Shown piece after piece: positions 38,388-45,710 of a DNA stretch of 64,000 bases. The notes below the pieces were generated by a model that ran no database searches, was not told the DNA's origin, and was given only the letters and a program-made list of their open reading frames with translations. Source of the stretch: Actinomadura livida. GTDB taxonomy: Bacteria; Actinomycetota; Actinomycetes; Streptosporangiales; Streptosporangiaceae. Within the stretch, counting starts at the first letter, position 1. Each line of letters starts with the position of its first letter. The stretch spans positions 418,711-482,710 of the forward strand of contig NZ_BMRO01000003.1 in the NCBI RefSeq assembly GCF_014648675.1, written 5' to 3'. A program made the position numbers and the translations under genes.

Positions 38388-39518
38388 TTGGCAAAGATCC
38401 TGGTCGGCACGTACGAGGGGTCGATCTACGAGGAGGGCGACGGGTATACCGGCGCACTCTCACTCGGGTTCGGCCCGGACGGCAAGCGCAAGCGACTCAA
38501 GAGGAAGGGGCGCACCAAGACAGAGGTCAAGAACAAGCTCAAGGAAGCCGTCGAAGAGCTGGACAAGGGCGTCAAGACGGACCGCAACTACTTCGTCCGC
38601 GACGCGGTGAACGAGTTCCTCACCGCATTCGCCAAGTCCGGCAAGTCACCGAAGACACAGGAGGTCTACCGCTCGCTCGCCGATCACCAGCTCATCCCGT
38701 TCATCGGCCGGACGAGACTCAAGGAACTCACGGCCGACGACGTAGAGAAGTGGCTCAACGGCAGAGCCGAACACCTCACCTCGTCCTCTCTCGGCATCGT
38801 GCACAGCATCCTCAAGCGCTCGATCGGCAGAGCGGCGCGCCACGATCGCATCGGCCGGAACGTCGCCGAACTGGTCGACACCCCGGACGGCAAGCCCGCC
38901 CGCAAGTCACGCTCACTCAGCCTGGAACAGGCGAAAGCGTTACTCGCAGAGGCGAGCAAGCCAGCACACCGACTCGGCGCCTACGTCGTCCTAGCGATCG
39001 TCTCAGGACTCCGCACGGAGGAACTCCGCACCCTCAAGTGGAGCGACGTCGATCTTGACAAGGCAACCGTCTACGTCCTCCGAGCCGACCGACACAAGGG
39101 CGAGACCAAGACGACGCTGAGCCGACGCGGTCTAGGCATCGCAGACACGGCCGTGGACGCTCTCCGCACCCTCAAGACCCGACAAGCGGCCGAGAAGCTC
39201 AAAGGAGGCGAGGCGTACCAAGACAACGGCCTCGTCTTCTGCCACGAGGACGGCCGCCCCTACACCGCACAACACGTCCGCCACCGGTTCCGCATGATCC
39301 TCAAAGCGGCCAACCTCAGCCCCACCGAGTGGTGCCCACGCGAGCTGCGCCACACGTTCGTTTCCATCATGAGTGACCACGACGTCCCCATAGAGAAGAT
39401 CAGCACCCTCGTCGGCCATTCCAGTACGAAGATCACCGAAACCGTCTACCGCCACCAGCTCAGGCCCGAGATCCGCGACGGGGCCGAGCACATGAACGAC
39501 ATCTTCAAGTCCGCGTAG
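38388..39518 (+). CDS. int: Tyrosine site-specific integrase
   Basis: A 376-residue tyrosine recombinase from TTG 38388, behind GAGGAGG. It has an N-terminal arm-binding domain (about 1-60, KRKRLKRKGRTKTEVKNKL), a SAM-like core-binding domain (70-165) and a catalytic domain with Arg209 (SGLRTEEL), a Lys near 241, the PRELRHTF motif (Arg318 and Arg321; the usual His of HxxR is Arg), His344 (VGHSS) and Tyr354 (ETVYRHQ). The site is complete. attR lies 87 bp after the stop, as expected for an int next to its own att site. Confidence 0.93.
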   Translation: MAKILVGTYEGSIYEEGDGYTGALSLGFGPDGKRKRLKRKGRTKTEVKNKLKEAVEELDKGVKTDRNYFVRDAVNEFLTAFAKSGKSPKTQEVYRSLADHQLIPFIGRTRLKELTADDVEKWLNGRAEHLTSSSLGIVHSILKRSIGRAARHDRIGRNVAELVDTPDGKPARKSRSLSLEQAKALLAEASKPAHRLGAYVVLAIVSGLRTEELRTLKWSDVDLDKATVYVLRADRHKGETKTTLSRRGLGIADTAVDALRTLKTRQAAEKLKGGEAYQDNGLVFCHEDGRPYTAQHVRHRFRMILKAANLSPTEWCPRELRHTFVSIMSDHDVPIEKISTLVGHSSTKITETVYRHQLRPEIRDGAEHMNDIFKSA

Positions 39519-39520
39519 GC

Positions 39521-39545
39521 GAGTTGGCTCCCGACATGGCTCCCC
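39521..39545. repeat. GGCTCCC repeats near the right end
   Basis: GAGTTGGCTCCCG-ACAT-GGCTCCCC, almost the same as 26315-26340 and in direct orientation. A possible integrase arm site, lying between int and attR. Confidence 0.45.
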
Positions 39546-39605
39546 AAGACTTCGGACGCTACGGCCCCCATCCCCCACCTGGATCAACACAGAATCCAGC
39601 CCTGG

Positions 39606-39650
39606 GCCTCACTTAGGGAACCCCTGAGCAAGGCTTATTCAGGGCCCGTC
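39606..39650. repeat. attR, 45-bp direct repeat
   Basis: Identical to attL (26161-26205). Flanking similarity continues imperfectly outward (GCCGTCC...GGGG on both sides). The 196 bp to the next gene (39651-39846) hold its promoter and no other gene. Confidence 0.92.
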
Positions 39651-39846
39651 GACACGCCGTCCCGGGGTGTCTTCCCCGGCCGTCAGGGGGCTGTCGGGCT
39701 GCGCATCCGCCGCCCGGCGGACCCGCATGGGAGGTCGAGTGGTCACGGCTGGAGCAGCTTGTGCCACTCTTTGCAGTCGACTGATTACAGTGAGTCTTCA
39801 CGTCGGGAGGAAACACGGGCCTCGCGCCCTCACCTCTGGAGGAAAC

Positions 39847-40194
39847 ATGAAGATTCCGACTTCGCTGCGCTCGGCCGCGGTGGTCACCGCCGGTTTGGCC
39901 ATGGCCTCCGGCCTGGCCGTGTTCGGTTCCGTACCTGCGGCGAACGCCGCCCCGAATGCCGCGGTTCAAGCGGTCCAAGAGGCGCGGCCCCACTGGTGCC
40001 CGCCTGGATCGAAGTGGAGCTACCGCTTCCACAAGTGCGTGCGGATCTATGGCCACCACGGCCACGGCCACGGGCACGGGCACGGGCACGGCCACGGGCA
40101 CGGGCATGGTCACGGCCACGGCCATGGTCACGGCCACGGGCACGGGCACGGCCACGGGCACGGCCACGGGCACGGGCACCACTACGGCCGATAG
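39847..40194 (+). CDS. Secreted His/Gly-repeat metal-binding peptide
   Basis: A 115-residue protein from ATG 39847, with a strong TGGAGGAAAC Shine-Dalgarno. A Sec signal peptide (KIPTSLRSAAVV..., cleaved near AANAA, about residue 35) is followed by a short domain with two Cys (HWCPPGSKWSYRFHKCVRIYG) and a C-terminal run of about 20 Gly-His dipeptides ending HHYGR. The His-rich tail should bind Ni, Zn or Cu outside the cell. The tail is encoded by tandem hexamers (GGCCAC/GGGCAC) and is likely length-variable. It is the first chromosomal gene after attR. Confidence 0.85.
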   Translation: MKIPTSLRSAAVVTAGLAMASGLAVFGSVPAANAAPNAAVQAVQEARPHWCPPGSKWSYRFHKCVRIYGHHGHGHGHGHGHGHGHGHGHGHGHGHGHGHGHGHGHGHGHGHHYGR

Positions 40195-40352
40195 GGAGCG
40201 CATTCCGGGCATCCGTCGTCTCGCCAGGTTCTGGCGGTACGGCGGATGCCCCCGCTCGCTCGGTCAACCGCCTCCGGTCGCCGGCAGGTTCGCTCAGGGG
40301 AGGGCTCACTCAAATGCCCGCAACCGCCACGACTCGCCGTGATGGGGCGATG

Positions 40353-40412
40353 TTGACTCAAGCATCTTCATCACCAAGTGTCCCCATTGAGTCACTGAGG
40401 GTAGTCACTTGG
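40353..40412 (+). promoter_or_regulatory. Interleaved inverted repeats in leader
   Basis: TGACTCAA (40353-40360) pairs with TTGAGTCA (40387-40394), while CCAAGTG (40374-40380) pairs with CACTTGG (40406-40412). The two pairs interleave, so both could form together only as a pseudoknot. AGTCACT is also directly repeated (40390, 40403). The start of the SH3b gene is 30 bp farther on. Confidence 0.5.
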
Positions 40413-40441
40413 CGATAGGTCGGACACACCTGGAGGAAGAG

Positions 40442-40921
40442 ATGCATGTAGGGGTAAAGATCGGCATCGGGCTCGCCGCCGCGATGATGGGGGCCACGCT
40501 GAGCGGCGGTGCGGTCGCCGCCGCCTCGCAACCGCCGCCGATGCCGGGGATCGAGCAGCAGGGCACCGCCGGTCCGCGGCCCGCCGAGGAGGAGGGGCAC
40601 GGGCCCGGTGCCATCTTCGTGGGTCCGGAGGGCGCCGCCAAGGCGATGGGGCGCCTGCAGCAGCGGGACACCCTGCGCGCCCGCTGGTGCAACGGAAGGG
40701 TCCTCCCCCGGGACGGGCTCAACGTGCGGACTGGGCCGGGCACCGCCTACCGGGTGGTCGGGGCGCTGGCTCGCGGCACGCACGTCACCACGAACTGGGA
40801 CACCATCCAGCGCCGGAACGGGTACCTGTGGGTGCAGCTCCGCAACAGCTCCTACTGGATCGCCGACTACAAGACCGGCAACGGTAACGGCAAGTGGTAC
40901 ATCGGGTACAGCAACTGCTGA
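40442..40921 (+). CDS. Secreted SH3b-domain protein
   Basis: A 159-residue protein from ATG 40442, behind GGAGGAAGAG. A signal peptide (VGVKIGIGLAAAMMGATLSGGAVAAA) is followed by a Pro/Glu-rich linker and a bacterial SH3 domain (DGLNVRTGPGTAYRVVGALARGTHV...WVQLRNSSYWIADY). SH3b domains bind peptidoglycan. No hydrolase domain is present, so it is a wall-binding or signalling protein. The leader has interleaved inverted repeats, which hints at RNA- or operator-level control. The terminator at 40936 follows. Confidence 0.83.
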   Translation: MHVGVKIGIGLAAAMMGATLSGGAVAAASQPPPMPGIEQQGTAGPRPAEEEGHGPGAIFVGPEGAAKAMGRLQQRDTLRARWCNGRVLPRDGLNVRTGPGTAYRVVGALARGTHVTTNWDTIQRRNGYLWVQLRNSSYWIADYKTGNGNGKWYIGYSNC

Positions 40922-40935
40922 GACCTTCGCACACC

Positions 40936-40971
40936 GCCCCGCCTCATCGACCGCCGGTCATGGGGCGGGGC
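40936..40971. terminator. Bidirectional terminator
   Basis: GCCCCGCCTCAT and ATGGGGCGGGGC arms (12 bp, one bulge-like mismatch) with a T-run on the plus side. It serves the SH3b gene and overlaps the end of the convergent small gene. Confidence 0.8.
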
Positions 40972-41149
40972 TTTGCGTCGCGGACGCGACCTTGACCGTG
41001 TACCCGCTGGGGCCGGTGGGGATGTTGCCGCTCGCACGGATGGCGAGGACGGCGATCAGCACGGCGACGACGAGGCCGACGACGCCCACGAGGCCGGCGG
41101 CCACGTACTGGGAGCGCCGGGGCTCGTACGGGGAGCGGGGACGCTTCAT
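40958..41149 (-). CDS. Small single-pass membrane protein
   Basis: A 63-residue protein from ATG 41149: a basic N terminus (KRPRSPYEPRRSQ), one transmembrane helix (VAAGLVGVVGLVVAVLIAVLAI) and a short external tail ending SATQSPAP. A GTG at 41188 could add 13 residues but has no Shine-Dalgarno. Family and function are unknown. It is divergent from the YdeI-like gene. Confidence 0.6.
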   Translation of the reverse strand: MKRPRSPYEPRRSQYVAAGLVGVVGLVVAVLIAVLAIRASGNIPTGPSGYTVKVASATQSPAP

Positions 41150-41278
41150 GTCCGCCAGGCTAGGAGGGCGCGGCGACACCTTCCTCACTGTTAAGGCGGA
41201 TTTAATTTCCGGCTATGTCGATCCTGCGGCGGGCCGTTCGACGCGTTGCTGAGGACAAGGTCGAACGAGGAGGACGGC

Positions 41279-41728
41279 ATGAGGTTTCGGGCGACGCTGG
41301 AGCTGGGCAAGAAGACCGCGACCGGGATGGAGGTGCCCGCGGAGGTCGTGGAGGAGCTGGGCCAGGGCAGGCGGCCCGCCGTGAAGGTCACCGTCAACGG
41401 GCACACGTACCGGTCGACCATCGCCACCATGGGCGGCCGGTTCTTGCTGCCCCTCAGCGCGGAGAACCGCGAGGCCGCCGGCGTGCGGGCGGGGGACGAG
41501 ATCGACGTCGACGTGGAATTCGACTCCGAGCCGCGTACGGTGACCGTCCCGGACGACCTTGCGGAGGCCCTCGCCGGCGACGAGGAGGCCAAGCGGTTCT
41601 TCGGCGGCCTGTCCTACAGCAAGCAGCGCTGGTTCGTGCTGTCGGTCGAGGGCGCGAAGAAGCCGGAGACGCGGCGGCGGCGGGTCGAGCAGGCCGTCGC
41701 GAAGCTGCGGGAGGGACGCGACCGCTAG
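41279..41728 (+). CDS. DUF1905/YdeI (OmdA) family protein
   Basis: A 149-residue protein from ATG 41279, with GAGGAGG. The DUF1905 barrel (FRATLELGKKTATGMEVPAEVVEELG; VKVTVNGHTYRSTIATMGG) is followed by the short OmdA-like helical domain (SYSKQRWFVLSVEGAKKPETRRRRVEQAV). Such proteins are soluble; some are linked to bacteriocin or stress protection, but biochemistry is lacking. The stop overlaps the convergent histidine kinase gene by 4 bp. Confidence 0.85.
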   Translation: MRFRATLELGKKTATGMEVPAEVVEELGQGRRPAVKVTVNGHTYRSTIATMGGRFLLPLSAENREAAGVRAGDEIDVDVEFDSEPRTVTVPDDLAEALAGDEEAKRFFGGLSYSKQRWFVLSVEGAKKPETRRRRVEQAVAKLREGRDR

Positions 41729-43068
41729 GTGCGGGAGTGCCGGCGGCGGACGAGGCGGCGGGAGCGCCGCGCGGGCGGCAGCCACTTGGTGCGGAACCAC
41801 ATCTGCACCTGGGCGCCGCCGAGGACGCTGCGGTGGATGCGCAGGTAGCCGCCCGTGGACTCGGCGGCGCGGCGGGCGATGTCCAGGCCGAGGCCGGTGG
41901 AGCCGCCGCCGCTGCTGCCGCGCTTCAGCGCCGCGTCCGGGTCCGTTATGCCGGGGCCGGCGTCGGCGACGAGGATGCCGGTGACGCCCTGGCCCTGGTG
42001 GAGGGTGACGGCGAAGCCGGTGCCCTCGGCCGTGTGCCGGAAGATGTTGCCGAGCAGCGCGTCGACGGCGGCGGCGAGCTCGGTGCCGGGCAGCGGCAGC
42101 TCCGCGGGGCCGTCGGCGCCGATCAGCTCGCAGGAGCGCCCCTCGTCCTCGGCGAGGACGGACCAGAACGAGACGCGGTCGCGCAGCACCTTGGCGGCGT
42201 CGCAGCTGCCGCGGCCCGTCGGCCGCCGGACGGTCCGGATGATCTGGTCGACCTCGTGCTCGATGCGGTCGACGGCCTCGCGGGTCTGGTCGGCGACGGG
42301 CCCGTCGCCGAGGGCCTCGGCGTTGAGGCGGAGCGCGGCCAGCGGCGTGCGCAGCCGGTGCGAGAGGTCGGCGGCCATCTCCCGTTCGGCGGCCAGGAGC
42401 TGGACGACGTGGTCGGCCATCGCGTTGAACGCCAGGCCCGCCTCGATCAGCTCGGGCGGCCCGTCCGGCTCGATCCGCACCGACAGCTCGCCCTCGCCGA
42501 ACGCGCCGGCGGCCTCCGCGAGCCGGCGGGTCGAGCGGATCATCCGGGCGCCCAGCCGGTCGGCGACGGCGACGGACCCGGCGACGAGCGCGGCGGCGAC
42601 CGTCGTCATGACGAGCCACGCCTGCCATACGCCGCGGGACAGGTCCTCGTCGGGCAGGAAGACCTCGACGACGGCGGTCCGGCCGGCGTCCAGCGACACC
42701 GGCTGCAGCAGCGCGTAGCCGCCGTTGACGCGGGCGTTGTAGGCGCGCCCGCGCCGCCCGGCCTCGGCGAGCTGCTCGGGGCGGGCGCTGAAGTCGCCGT
42801 GGCCCTCGCGCGGGACGAGCCCGCCGTCGGGCATGTGCACGGTCATCCGGCCGGCGGCGCCGGCGGCGGTGCTGGCGACGGCGCGTTCGAGCGCGGCGGG
42901 GTCCTCCGTGACGACGAGGACGGGGCCGAGCGCGCTGGCCTGCCGCTCGGCGGTGGTGAGGGCGCGGTCCCGGGCGATCTCCCGGACGGTGAGCGCGAGG
43001 GGGATCAGGAACGCCAGCGCCACCATCGAGGTGACCGCCAGGGACACCAGGACGAGCGTCTTCCTCAT
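41725..43068 (-). CDS. Two-component sensor histidine kinase
   Basis: A 447-residue kinase from ATG 43068. Two transmembrane helices (about 8-28 and 150-175) enclose an extracytoplasmic sensor, followed by HAMP, the phosphoacceptor box DLSHRLRTPLAALRL and an HATPase domain (LLGNIFRHT, DAGPGI, GSTGLGLDIARR). Its ATG overlaps the response-regulator stop (ATGA), so the pair is co-translated. The signal is unknown. Confidence 0.9.
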   Translation of the reverse strand: MRKTLVLVSLAVTSMVALAFLIPLALTVREIARDRALTTAERQASALGPVLVVTEDPAALERAVASTAAGAAGRMTVHMPDGGLVPREGHGDFSARPEQLAEAGRRGRAYNARVNGGYALLQPVSLDAGRTAVVEVFLPDEDLSRGVWQAWLVMTTVAAALVAGSVAVADRLGARMIRSTRRLAEAAGAFGEGELSVRIEPDGPPELIEAGLAFNAMADHVVQLLAAEREMAADLSHRLRTPLAALRLNAEALGDGPVADQTREAVDRIEHEVDQIIRTVRRPTGRGSCDAAKVLRDRVSFWSVLAEDEGRSCELIGADGPAELPLPGTELAAAVDALLGNIFRHTAEGTGFAVTLHQGQGVTGILVADAGPGITDPDAALKRGSSGGGSTGLGLDIARRAAESTGGYLRIHRSVLGGAQVQMWFRTKWLPPARRSRRLVRRRHSRT

Positions 43069-43751
43069 GGCCGCGGATCGGGCTCGGCCAGCCGGACCCC
43101 GACCCCGCGCACCGTGTGCAGGTAGCGCGGCGCGGCGGCGGTCTCGCCGAGTTTCCGGCGGAGCCAGGACAGGTGGACGTCGATGGTCTGGTCGTCGCCG
43201 TACGCCTGCCGCCACACCTCGGCGAGCAGCTCGCGGCGGGCCACGACGCGTCCGGGACGGGCGGCGAGGTAGGCGAGGAGGTCGAACTCGCGGCGGGTCA
43301 GCTCCAGGGGCTTGCCGTCCAGCATGGCCTCTCGGCGGTCGAGGTCGATGTGCAGGCCGCCGACGGTGAGCTCGGCGGTCGGGCCGGACCGCGCGGACCT
43401 GCGCAGGACCGCCGCGAGCCGGGCGCTGAGATGCTCGATGGAGAACGGTTTGATGAGGTAGTCGTCCGCGCCGGCGTTCAGTAACCGGACGATCTCGGGC
43501 TCGTCGTCGCGCGCGGTCGCGATGATGACGGGGACGTCGGAGATCCCCCGCAGCATCTTCAGCACCTCCGCGCCGTCGAGGTCGGGCAGCCCCAGGTCGA
43601 GGACGACGACGTCGGGCGGCGACTGGGTGACCTCCCGCAGCGCGTCCATCGCGGTTCCGACGCTGCGTACGACGTGCGACCGCACGCTCAATTCCCGAAT
43701 CAGGGCGGTCCGGACATTCGCATCATCCTCGACCACCAGAACACTCGCCAT
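43065..43751 (-). CDS. OmpR/PhoB-family response regulator
   Basis: A 228-residue regulator. The receiver domain has an acidic pocket at Glu8-Asp9-Asp10, phosphorylation site Asp52 (VVVLDLGLPD) and Lys in YLIKPFS. The C-terminal winged helix (TRREFDLLAYLAARPGRVVARREL...WLRRKLG) is of OmpR type. ATG 43751 is used; ATG 43772 is possible. The divergent gene at 43779 starts only 28 bp away and is a likely target. Confidence 0.9.
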   Translation of the reverse strand: MASVLVVEDDANVRTALIRELSVRSHVVRSVGTAMDALREVTQSPPDVVVLDLGLPDLDGAEVLKMLRGISDVPVIIATARDDEPEIVRLLNAGADDYLIKPFSIEHLSARLAAVLRRSARSGPTAELTVGGLHIDLDRREAMLDGKPLELTRREFDLLAYLAARPGRVVARRELLAEVWRQAYGDDQTIDVHLSWLRRKLGETAAAPRYLHTVRGVGVRLAEPDPRP

Positions 43752-43778
43752 GGCGGAACCGTATGCCACCATGTGCCC

Positions 43779-44309
43779 ATGCGTCGCGCGATGTCGTATG
43801 TTGCCCCGTGGGCGGGGGTGACCGCGCTCGCGGTGGCGCTCTCCTGGCTGGGGGTCCGCGGCGTCGTGCGCGGCGCGGTGTCGGAGAGGTCGTCCCCGCC
43901 GCCGATCGCGGGGCCGGTCATCCGCTCCAGCCCGCCCGGTCCCACGTCCATCGGCTCGCCGACGTCCCATCCGGGGCCGCCGCCCGGCGAGGACCGGGGG
44001 CCGAAGCCGTCCAAGACCCCGAAGGCGCCGCCGCCCGCGACGCCCGGCGAGCGGGAGAGCAGCGGCACCCCCTCCCGGAAGCCGCCCGACAACGTGCGCA
44101 GCTATGTCACGCGCGGCGGGCGCACCGCCATGGCCATCGAGAAGGACCACGTGCGGCTGGTGTCGGCGACGCCCAACCCCGGCTACGAGACGCGCGTGAC
44201 GAAGGCGAGGGGCTGGCTTCGCGTCGACTTCCTCGACGACGACCACACCTCGTCGGTGATCGCCACCTGGGCGGAGGGCGATCCCGCGGTGAAGGTCTAC
44301 GAATACTGA
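43779..44309 (+). CDS. Exported Pro-rich protein next to two-component system
   Basis: A 176-residue protein from ATG 43779. One N-terminal hydrophobic segment (YVAPWAGVTALAVALSWLGVRG) is an uncleaved anchor or signal. It is followed by a Pro/Ser linker of about 60 residues and a small C-terminal domain (RTAMAIEKDHVRLVSATPNPGY...WLRVDFLDDDHTSSVIATW). The family is not recognised. Its start is 28 bp from the divergent response-regulator gene, so it may be controlled by, or be a sensor partner of, that system (inference). Confidence 0.7.
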   Translation: MRRAMSYVAPWAGVTALAVALSWLGVRGVVRGAVSERSSPPPIAGPVIRSSPPGPTSIGSPTSHPGPPPGEDRGPKPSKTPKAPPPATPGERESSGTPSRKPPDNVRSYVTRGGRTAMAIEKDHVRLVSATPNPGYETRVTKARGWLRVDFLDDDHTSSVIATWAEGDPAVKVYEY

Positions 44310-44331
44310 GCGGGCTTCAGGGGGCCTCGCC

Positions 44332-44964
44332 TCACTCCCCCGCCGCGACGAACCGGTCCGGCATGATGAACATCGCGGTGGCCTCGACCGTGACGCGGCC
44401 GTCCGGGCCGGAGATCGTCCCGGACGCGTAGACCTTGCGCCCTTCGACGCGGCTCCGCTTCGCCTCCACGGTGAGCGGGACGCCGAGCGGGGTGGGGCGC
44501 CGGTAGCGGGTCTCCAGCGTCGCGGTCATGCCGGGCGTGCCGGAGACGGCCGCGGCCATGCCGAGGGCCTGGTCGAGCACCATCGCGGAGACGCCGCCGT
44601 GCACGTAGGTCGGCGGCCCCTCGTAGAGGTGGCCGAGGGTGAACTCGCCGCGGACGACGCCGTCCGGTCCGGCCGTCAGGACGACCGGGGGCGCCAGCGG
44701 GTTGAGGGCCCCGGTGACGGGGTTGCCGGTGGCCCGGTCCAGGACGGCCTCGCCGGACATCCGGTACGGGGGCGCGTCGTGGCGCCGCTCCGACAGCCGC
44801 GCGGTCAGCGCCGCGACCTCGTCCGCCACCGCGGCGGCCTCGGCGGCGCCGGTCCCGGTGACGACGGCCGCCTCCGCCAGCTCGCGGATCCTGGCGGCGA
44901 GTCCCGCCAGTGCGGCCGACTCCTCGTCCCCCAACTGGTGCCGTTCCATCGGCATCGTGCTCAT
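44332..44964 (-). CDS. Hotdog-fold acyl-CoA thioesterase (PaaI-like)
   Basis: A 210-residue protein from ATG 44964, behind GGGAGG. The C-terminal 130 residues form a 4HBT domain (FTLGHLYEGPPTYVHGGVSAMVLDQALG, TLETRYRRPTPLGVPL), with the HGG loop and catalytic Asp of PaaI-type thioesterases. The N-terminal 70 residues are a helical extension. It hydrolyses an acyl-CoA of unknown chain. The promoter has an AGAACGCGATTCT motif shared with the esterase gene at 20395, so both may belong to one lipid-related regulon. Confidence 0.85.
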   Translation of the reverse strand: MSTMPMERHQLGDEESAALAGLAARIRELAEAAVVTGTGAAEAAAVADEVAALTARLSERRHDAPPYRMSGEAVLDRATGNPVTGALNPLAPPVVLTAGPDGVVRGEFTLGHLYEGPPTYVHGGVSAMVLDQALGMAAAVSGTPGMTATLETRYRRPTPLGVPLTVEAKRSRVEGRKVYASGTISGPDGRVTVEATAMFIMPDRFVAAGE

Positions 44965-44980
44965 CGGCCCTCCCGTCTAC

Positions 44981-44996
44981 CAGAACGCGATTCTAG
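44981..44996. promoter_or_regulatory. Operator-like motif upstream of the thioesterase gene
   Basis: CAGAACGCGATTCTAG, with AGAA/TTCT outer arms around 5 bases, 17 bp upstream of the start codon. It matches the complement of 20351-20366 over GAATCRCGTTCTRG. Confidence 0.5.
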
Positions 44997-45108
44997 GATG
45001 CGGGCGTGCGCGCCCGGGACGGCGGGGTCCGGCCGCCGCGGCGCGCCTGCGGCGGGGCTCGGCGTTCGGTAGATTCCTGCAACACACCGAGGATCCGAAG
45101 GAAGACCA

Positions 45109-45687
45109 TTGACGGACCACCCCCCGCCGCAGCCCGGACAGCCCCCGCCGTACTCGGGCCCGTACGGCCACGCGCCCGGGCAGCCTCCCCACGGCGGGCC
45201 CCCGCCCGGCTCACCCCCCGGGCAGCCGCCCTACGGGCAGCCTCCCGGCGGCGGTCGCTATGACCCGCCTCCCGGAAGCCCCTACGACCCGCGCTACGGC
45301 TACGGGCCGCCGCCGCCCCAGCCGCAGGCCCAGACCGAGGACGCGACCTGGGCGATCTTCGCCTACGTCGGGAACCTGCTGATCGGCTTCCTGCCCCCGC
45401 TGGTCATCTACCTGGTGAAGAAGAACACCTCGCCGCTGACCCGCTTCCACGCGGCCCAGTCGATGAACTACCAGCTCACGCTGCTGATCCACCTGCTGGT
45501 CGTGGTGGCGATCTGCGTGCCGCCGGCGATCGTCTTCGACACGCCGATCTTCCTCATCGCGCTCGCCGTCCCGTACCTGGAGCTGATCATCGCGGGCTGG
45601 TGGCTCCTCATCCTCGGCGCGATCAAGGCCGGCAAGCAGCAGTACTACCGGTTCCCGACCTTCTTCTGCTTCCGGATGATCCGCTGA
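45109..45687 (+). CDS. DUF4870 membrane protein
   Basis: A 192-residue protein. TTG 45109 follows GAAGGAAGACC. Residues 1-75 are a Pro/Gly/Tyr-rich tail (repeats of QPPYGQPPGG type). Three transmembrane helices and the DUF4870 signature (TRFHAAQSMNYQLTLLI, AIKAGKQQYYRFP) follow. DUF4870 proteins (TIC20-like) are widespread integral membrane proteins of unknown role. The tail is cytoplasmic and probably a protein-interaction region. Confidence 0.87.
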   Translation: MTDHPPPQPGQPPPYSGPYGHAPGQPPHGGPPPGSPPGQPPYGQPPGGGRYDPPPGSPYDPRYGYGPPPPQPQAQTEDATWAIFAYVGNLLIGFLPPLVIYLVKKNTSPLTRFHAAQSMNYQLTLLIHLLVVVAICVPPAIVFDTPIFLIALAVPYLELIIAGWWLLILGAIKAGKQQYYRFPTFFCFRMIR

Positions 45688-45710
45688 CCCCCTCCGGACG
45701 TTGCTTCCGT

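Larger units (their letters stand above)
26161..39650 (+). mobile_element. Integrated AICE-like conjugative element (about 13.4 kb)
   Basis: Bounded by a perfect 45-bp direct repeat. It carries at the right end int and xis next to the FtsK-type translocase gene, small Spd-like membrane proteins, DUF2637, two HTH-DUF5919 regulators, a Pif-like Nudix gene, a GntR-type regulator and cargo genes. These are the hallmarks of actinobacterial integrative and conjugative elements that move double-stranded DNA with a TraB/FtsK protein. No replication initiator (RepSA, RepAM or prim-pol) is visible. GC content drops visibly at 27300-28500 and 31160-34260. Confidence 0.9.

Noticed and set aside
40061-40185. 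CRISPR-like or satellite array in the GGCCAC/GGGCAC hexamers
   Set aside because: Units are adjacent with no spacers, and they encode the Gly-His tail of a well-formed secreted protein.
40200-40441. c-di-AMP (ydaO) riboswitch before the SH3b gene
   Set aside because: Such switches do precede wall genes in actinomycetes, but I could not match the conserved core; only interleaved dyads are seen.
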